A stretch of 64,000 nucleotides of DNA from Halieaceae bacterium. GTDB taxonomy: Bacteria > Pseudomonadota > Gammaproteobacteria > Pseudomonadales > Halieaceae. Each line of letters starts with the position of its first letter. The first letter of the stretch is position 1. Position numbers and translations under genes: made by a program. Shown piece by piece: positions 60,664 to 64,000 of the stretch. The DNA lies in contig CACCPA010000009.1 in the NCBI GenBank assembly GCA_902547755.1, positions 1 through 64,000 on the forward strand, in the 5' to 3' direction. The notes under the pieces were generated by a model, which worked only from the letters and a program-made list of their open reading frames with translations, made no database searches and was not told where the DNA came from.

Positions 60664-61488
60664 TCAGCACATGGCCCATTGACCACTAATCTGTTCAGCC
60701 CGGCCTTCAACTTCTAGCTTAAGCAAATGCGCTAGCAATGACAGCTGCGCCCATCGGTGCATTGCTTCAGGGACGTCATCGTATACGGATACCACGAGCG
60801 TTTCGATAGACGCGGGACCGCCCCGCTCGAGATTCGCGACGACCTTAGCCTCTCGCATCAGTCGATGACGCACGAGCTTTTCAACCTCATCGCGACAACC
60901 GGGAATGACTTCGCCGTGACCCGGCGCAATCGCGGTCACGTCGTAGTTCAACAGCCGCTGTAGCGATTCGATATAGGCTTTCATATTTCCACCGGGCGGC
61001 ACGATAACCACGGTCGATCCATTCATGATGTGATCACCCGCGAAAACCATCCCCTCTTCCTCTAATAAAAAGCAGTAATGGTTATCGACATGCCCTGGGG
61101 TGTGGATGGCACGAATCGTCCAGTCGATGCCAGTAAATACAGCATCCTGCGTGAGATGCACGTCGGGCTTAAAGGTCAAATCCTGACGCTGATCATCGGC
61201 CGTCACCGCGCCAATCATGGGGACATTCAACTCACGCGCTAAGTGTGCCGCCGCCGGCGAGTGATCTGGGTGCGTGTGCGTGCAAAAGATGTGGCTTATT
61301 CGACCATCCCCCACACGCAAAATGTGCTCAATATGCTCATCAATCGCTGGACCGGGATCAATCACCACCACATCGTCTACGCCAATGAGGTAGGTGTTGG
61401 TCCCGGGGCCAGTCATCACACTCGGATTTGGCGCGACCAACCGCCGAATACGTGGCGATACCTGAACTGCCTCATCGTAGCCTTGCAT
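60664..61488 (-). CDS. Metallo-beta-lactamase-fold hydrolase (LACTB2/glyoxalase II-like)
   Basis: The 274-residue protein has the zinc motif HTHPDHS (His71, His73, Asp75, His76), a second histidine in TPGHVDNHYCF and an aspartate in GDHIMNGS. An LACTB2-like C-terminal winged domain follows. Such proteins act as ribonucleases or thioester hydrolases. It starts one base after the fabV stop, so the two are co-transcribed, but the link with fatty-acid synthesis is unproved. The nonspecific name is kept on purpose. Confidence 0.85.
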   Translation of the reverse strand: MQGYDEAVQVSPRIRRLVAPNPSVMTGPGTNTYLIGVDDVVVIDPGPAIDEHIEHILRVGDGRISHIFCTHTHPDHSPAAAHLARELNVPMIGAVTADDQRQDLTFKPDVHLTQDAVFTGIDWTIRAIHTPGHVDNHYCFLLEEEGMVFAGDHIMNGSTVVIVPPGGNMKAYIESLQRLLNYDVTAIAPGHGEVIPGCRDEVEKLVRHRLMREAKVVANLERGGPASIETLVVSVYDDVPEAMHRWAQLSLLAHLLKLEVEGRAEQISGQWAMC

Positions 61489-61489
61489 A

Positions 61490-62680
61490 TCAGCTCACCA
61501 GCTGCGCGATGGTAACTGCGGGGTCAACATCAGCGTCGTAATCGACCCCGTCAACTTCAAATCCGAACAACTGTAAAAACTCTTGTCGGTAACCCGCGAA
61601 ATCAGACAGGTCACTCAAATTGTCAGTGTCTATTTGATCCCACAGCCCAGCGACTTCTGCCTGAACCTCGGGCAGGAGCTCAAGGTCATCCACGCGGCAG
61701 CGACCCTCGTCGTCCAGCGGCTTGTCACCGTAGAGCGCCTCACGGAATAGCCTGTCGATTTGCTCAATACACCCCTCGTGAGTGCCTTTTGCCTTCATCA
61801 CTTTAAATAGAATAGCGAGGTATATCGGCATAGCGGGGATAGCGGCCGAAGCCTGGGTTACGACTGCTTTGAGAACTGAAACGCGCGCATCACCGCCCTT
61901 TGCTGCCAAGCGCTCTCGAATGGCGACGACCCGCTTATCAAGGTCCTTCTTTGCGGCGCCAATGGTGCCGTGCCAGTAAATATCCCAGGTTATCTTCTCG
62001 CCAATGTAGGTATAGGCCGTTGTCTTTGCACCTTCTGCCAAAACGCCCGCATCATCGAGCGCTTCAATCCACATCTGCCAGTCCTCACCGCCCATGACGG
62101 CCACCGTGTTGTCGATTTCCTCTTGAGAGGCGGGCTCTAGGTGAAACTCCTGAATGGTTCCCTTGTCAGTATTGATCCCCTTTTGCATGGCTGCGGATCC
62201 AATGGGCTTCAACGTTGATACGTGAACGTCGCCTGTCACAGGATGCGTACGGCGCGGTGCAGCAAGACTGTAGACAACAAGATCAACCTGCCCTAAATCC
62301 TGTTTGATCAGATCGATAACGCTGTCTTTGAGCTGCGCCGAAAAAGCATCGCCATTGATACTCTTGGCATACAGTCCGGCGTCTTCGGCATACCGATGAA
62401 AAGCGGCGGAGTTATACCAACCAGCCGTTCCCGGTTTCTTCTCGTTCCCCTCTTTTTCAAAAAAGACGCCAATGGTGGCAGCACCAGAGCCAAAAGCCGC
62501 CGTAATCCGAGACGCCAGTCCATAACCTGTCGATGCGCCAAGCACGAGCACCCGCTTGGGTCCACCGGCTACATCACCTTTCGATTTCACATGTTCAATC
62601 TGACGACGGACGTTCTCATCGCACCCAACAGGATGGGTCGTGGTACACAGAAATCCGCGAACTTTAGGTTTGATAACCAT
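61490..62680 (-). CDS. fabV: Enoyl-ACP reductase FabV
   Basis: FabV completes each round of fatty-acid elongation by reducing trans-2-enoyl thioesters with NADH. It is insensitive to triclosan in studied bacteria. The 396-residue protein has the Rossmann motif LGASTGYG at 47-54 and the wide-spaced catalytic pair Tyr235 and Lys244 ([10 protein letters not shown]) that separates FabV from FabI. Whether a second enoyl reductase (FabI) exists elsewhere cannot be seen. A promoter should lie in the 116 bases before it. Confidence 0.96.
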   Translation of the reverse strand: MVIKPKVRGFLCTTTHPVGCDENVRRQIEHVKSKGDVAGGPKRVLVLGASTGYGLASRITAAFGSGAATIGVFFEKEGNEKKPGTAGWYNSAAFHRYAEDAGLYAKSINGDAFSAQLKDSVIDLIKQDLGQVDLVVYSLAAPRRTHPVTGDVHVSTLKPIGSAAMQKGINTDKGTIQEFHLEPASQEEIDNTVAVMGGEDWQMWIEALDDAGVLAEGAKTTAYTYIGEKITWDIYWHGTIGAAKKDLDKRVVAIRERLAAKGGDARVSVLKAVVTQASAAIPAMPIYLAILFKVMKAKGTHEGCIEQIDRLFREALYGDKPLDDEGRCRVDDLELLPEVQAEVAGLWDQIDTDNLSDLSDFAGYRQEFLQLFGFEVDGVDYDADVDPAVTIAQLVS

Positions 62681-62796
62681 GGACTTAACTCTTACTCGAA
62701 ATATCGGTGTAGAAGTCTAGCATGCAAGCAGTGTTTCGTTAGAGACTAGCGATGCGGTCTGGACCGCACCTCGAGTAACGATAACGGAGATCAACC

Positions 62797-63222
62797 ATGC
62801 AAGAATTCAACCCCATTTTGGGACCTGCGGCGCTACTCGCCACCTGGTCAGTCGTCATGTTTTTTATCTATGTCATCCGAGTCATGGGCTCAGGTGCAAA
62901 ACTGGGCGAGCTGCCTCCCGGGTTTAGAGGCCCCGACGGCGAAGCTGACGCTCCCGACAAAATGAAGTGGACACGCCACAACTACGAGCACCTGATGGAA
63001 CAGCCTACGGCCTTCTATGCACTGGTCATCATTCTCGCCATGGTCGGTGACACGTCGACACCATCACTCTATGCGGCTTGGACGTATGCCATCGCTCGTA
63101 TTCTTCACAGCTTCTGGCAAATGCAAGTGAACACCATTCCTGTTCGCTTTCTACTCTTTACGATCGCGACCTTGGCACTTGCCATGCTCGGTGTCCACGC
63201 GGTCATGTTTACGCTGGTTTAA
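62797..63222 (+). CDS. MAPEG-family membrane protein
   Basis: MAPEG proteins are small four-helix membrane proteins related to glutathione transferases and eicosanoid enzymes. The 141-residue product has helices at about 8-28, 70-90, 92-112 and 120-140, with the typical EHLMEQPTAFYALVIILA segment. In bacteria their substrates are mostly unknown. It has a good cggaga ribosome site, is divergent from fabV and ends in a terminator. Confidence 0.82.
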   Translation: MQEFNPILGPAALLATWSVVMFFIYVIRVMGSGAKLGELPPGFRGPDGEADAPDKMKWTRHNYEHLMEQPTAFYALVIILAMVGDTSTPSLYAAWTYAIARILHSFWQMQVNTIPVRFLLFTIATLALAMLGVHAVMFTLV

Positions 63223-63265
63223 TAGCGTAGATGCTCTGGCATGCCCTGCCTAGGCACACGCTGAT

Positions 63266-63295
63266 GCCGGCTCGATCCAGAGCCGGCTTATTTTT
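63266..63295 (+). terminator. Terminator of the MAPEG gene
   Basis: The stem gccggctc / gagccggc (63266-63273 and 63280-63287, loop gatcca) is followed by ttattttt. It lies between the MAPEG stop and the ROK kinase start. Confidence 0.9.
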
Positions 63296-63313
63296 GACCC
63301 CCCCAACCGCTGG

Positions 63314-64000
63314 ATGACGCTTCCTCTCGAGAAACCCGCCCCTGTGACTGGTAAACCTTTATTGGCCGCTATCGAGGCTGGCGGTGCCAAATGCATTGTT
63401 TCGGTGGGAAGAGATCCAAACAAAGCAAAACGACATCGAATTGAAACCGCCTCTCCCAGCGAAACCGCAGCATCGATTGAGCGCATTATTCGCGAGGAAA
63501 TCGGCCGCAACGGCCTAGACGCAATCGGTATCGCAAGTTTTGGCCCGCTTAACGTAGACCCCGAAAGCGCTGATTACGGGCAAATAGGGCCAACGCCAAA
63601 ACCTCACTGGGAGGCCTTCAATCTTAGAGCGCGTCTGCAGGAAGAATTTGATTGCCCTGTCATGTCGGAGTCGGACGTCAATGGTGCTGCGTTTGCTGAG
63701 GCGCACTGGCAACTCGACAGCCCTATTAAGCACTTAGCCTATGTCACGGTAGGCACGGGCATTGGTGTGGGCGTTGTGCAAAACGGCAGCATCGTTAATG
63801 GGAGGTCGCACCCGGAAATTGGCCACATTCGCGTCGAGCGACACCCAACTGATCGGACATTCTCGGGCACCTGCCCCTTTCACGGCGACTGTTTAGAAGG
63901 ACTAGCCTCTGGACCCGCCATCGCTACGCGCTGGGGAGCCTCGCTGACCGAGCTTGGTCATGATCATCCGGGCCTGGCGGTAGAGGGTTTCTATCTCGGC
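63314..64000 (+). CDS. ROK-family sugar kinase (fructokinase type), partial
   Basis: The frame continues past the window edge; 229 codons are visible. It reads AAIEAGGAKCIVSVG for the phosphate loop, GIASFGPLNVD, ESDVNGAAFAEA, the TVGTGIGVGVV block, and the zinc-type motif CPFHGDCLEGLASGPA, which is typical of fructokinase-like (Mak) ROK enzymes rather than NagC repressors. It should phosphorylate fructose or a similar hexose. ATG 63314 lacks a clear ribosome site; a GTG at 63344 is an alternative start. About 70 C-terminal residues are probably missing. Confidence 0.88.
   Translation, partial: MTLPLEKPAPVTGKPLLAAIEAGGAKCIVSVGRDPNKAKRHRIETASPSETAASIERIIREEIGRNGLDAIGIASFGPLNVDPESADYGQIGPTPKPHWEAFNLRARLQEEFDCPVMSESDVNGAAFAEAHWQLDSPIKHLAYVTVGTGIGVGVVQNGSIVNGRSHPEIGHIRVERHPTDRTFSGTCPFHGDCLEGLASGPAIATRWGASLTELGHDHPGLAVEGFYLG

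Overview
The window reads as chromosomal DNA of a marine gammaproteobacterium, most likely from the OM60/NOR5 (Halieaceae), SAR92 or Porticoccaceae neighbourhood. This rests on gene content (class II IlvC, FabV, a DmdB-like ligase, a GH81 laminarinase-type lipoprotein, MsrPQ) and on the core order clpB-pgeF-rluD-bamD ... ispH-fkpB-lspA-ileS-ribF-murJ, which is the Pseudomonas-type order. The genus is an inference. No rRNA, tRNA, CRISPR array or insertion sequence was recognised. Most genes lie on the minus strand.

Layout. (1) 1-1.7 kb: the end of a surface-polysaccharide region, with an exported Gly/Ala-rich protein cut by the window edge and a WecA-type glycosyl-1-phosphate transferase. (2) 1.9-7.6 kb: msrPQ, a fragment of metH, ilvC, galE and a DKNYY-repeat lipoprotein. 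(3) 7.7-12.9 kb: a tight minus-strand operon (gamma-butyrobetaine-hydroxylase-like oxygenase, BKACE enzyme, carnitine dehydrogenase, acetoacetyl-CoA synthetase) that together spells gamma-butyrobetaine/carnitine breakdown. (4) 13.2-18.6 kb: plus-strand accessory genes (M20 peptidase, two MFS carriers, a TauD-type dioxygenase). (5) 18.65-24.3 kb: a second tight minus-strand operon of two COG1233 FAD oxidoreductases, a folate-dependent GcvT-like protein and a Rieske oxygenase. Regions 3-5 look like one catabolic island for N-methylated or related compounds. (6) 24.4-28.1 kb: a large GH81 beta-1,3-glucanase lipoprotein.

(7) 28.2-38.1 kb: ilvBH, clpB with a sigma-32 promoter, pgeF, rluD, bamD, nadE. 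(8) 38.2-39.3 kb: a probable stub of pilS and a foreign-looking DUF1338 gene, sitting where related genomes carry pilSR and the minor-pilin cluster. (9) 39.4-52.5 kb: ispH, fkpB, lspA, ileS, ribF, murJ, a NUDIX gene, an aspartate carbamoyltransferase, sbcB, fumarase and a coiled-coil membrane protein, with many 1-8 base overlaps. (10) 52.5-63.2 kb: a PuuD-like membrane protein, groESL with both a sigma-32 promoter and a CIRCE operator, fxsA, ampG, an acyl-CoA ligase, an MBL hydrolase, fabV and a MAPEG protein. The window ends inside a ROK sugar kinase.

Functionally the cell appears to make its own branched-chain amino acids, NAD, FAD and isoprenoids, and to eat algal compounds (laminarin-type glucan, betaines or carnitine, possibly DMSP products). 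The best candidates for something undescribed are the FAD-FAD-GcvT-Rieske operon and its link to the carnitine operon next door.
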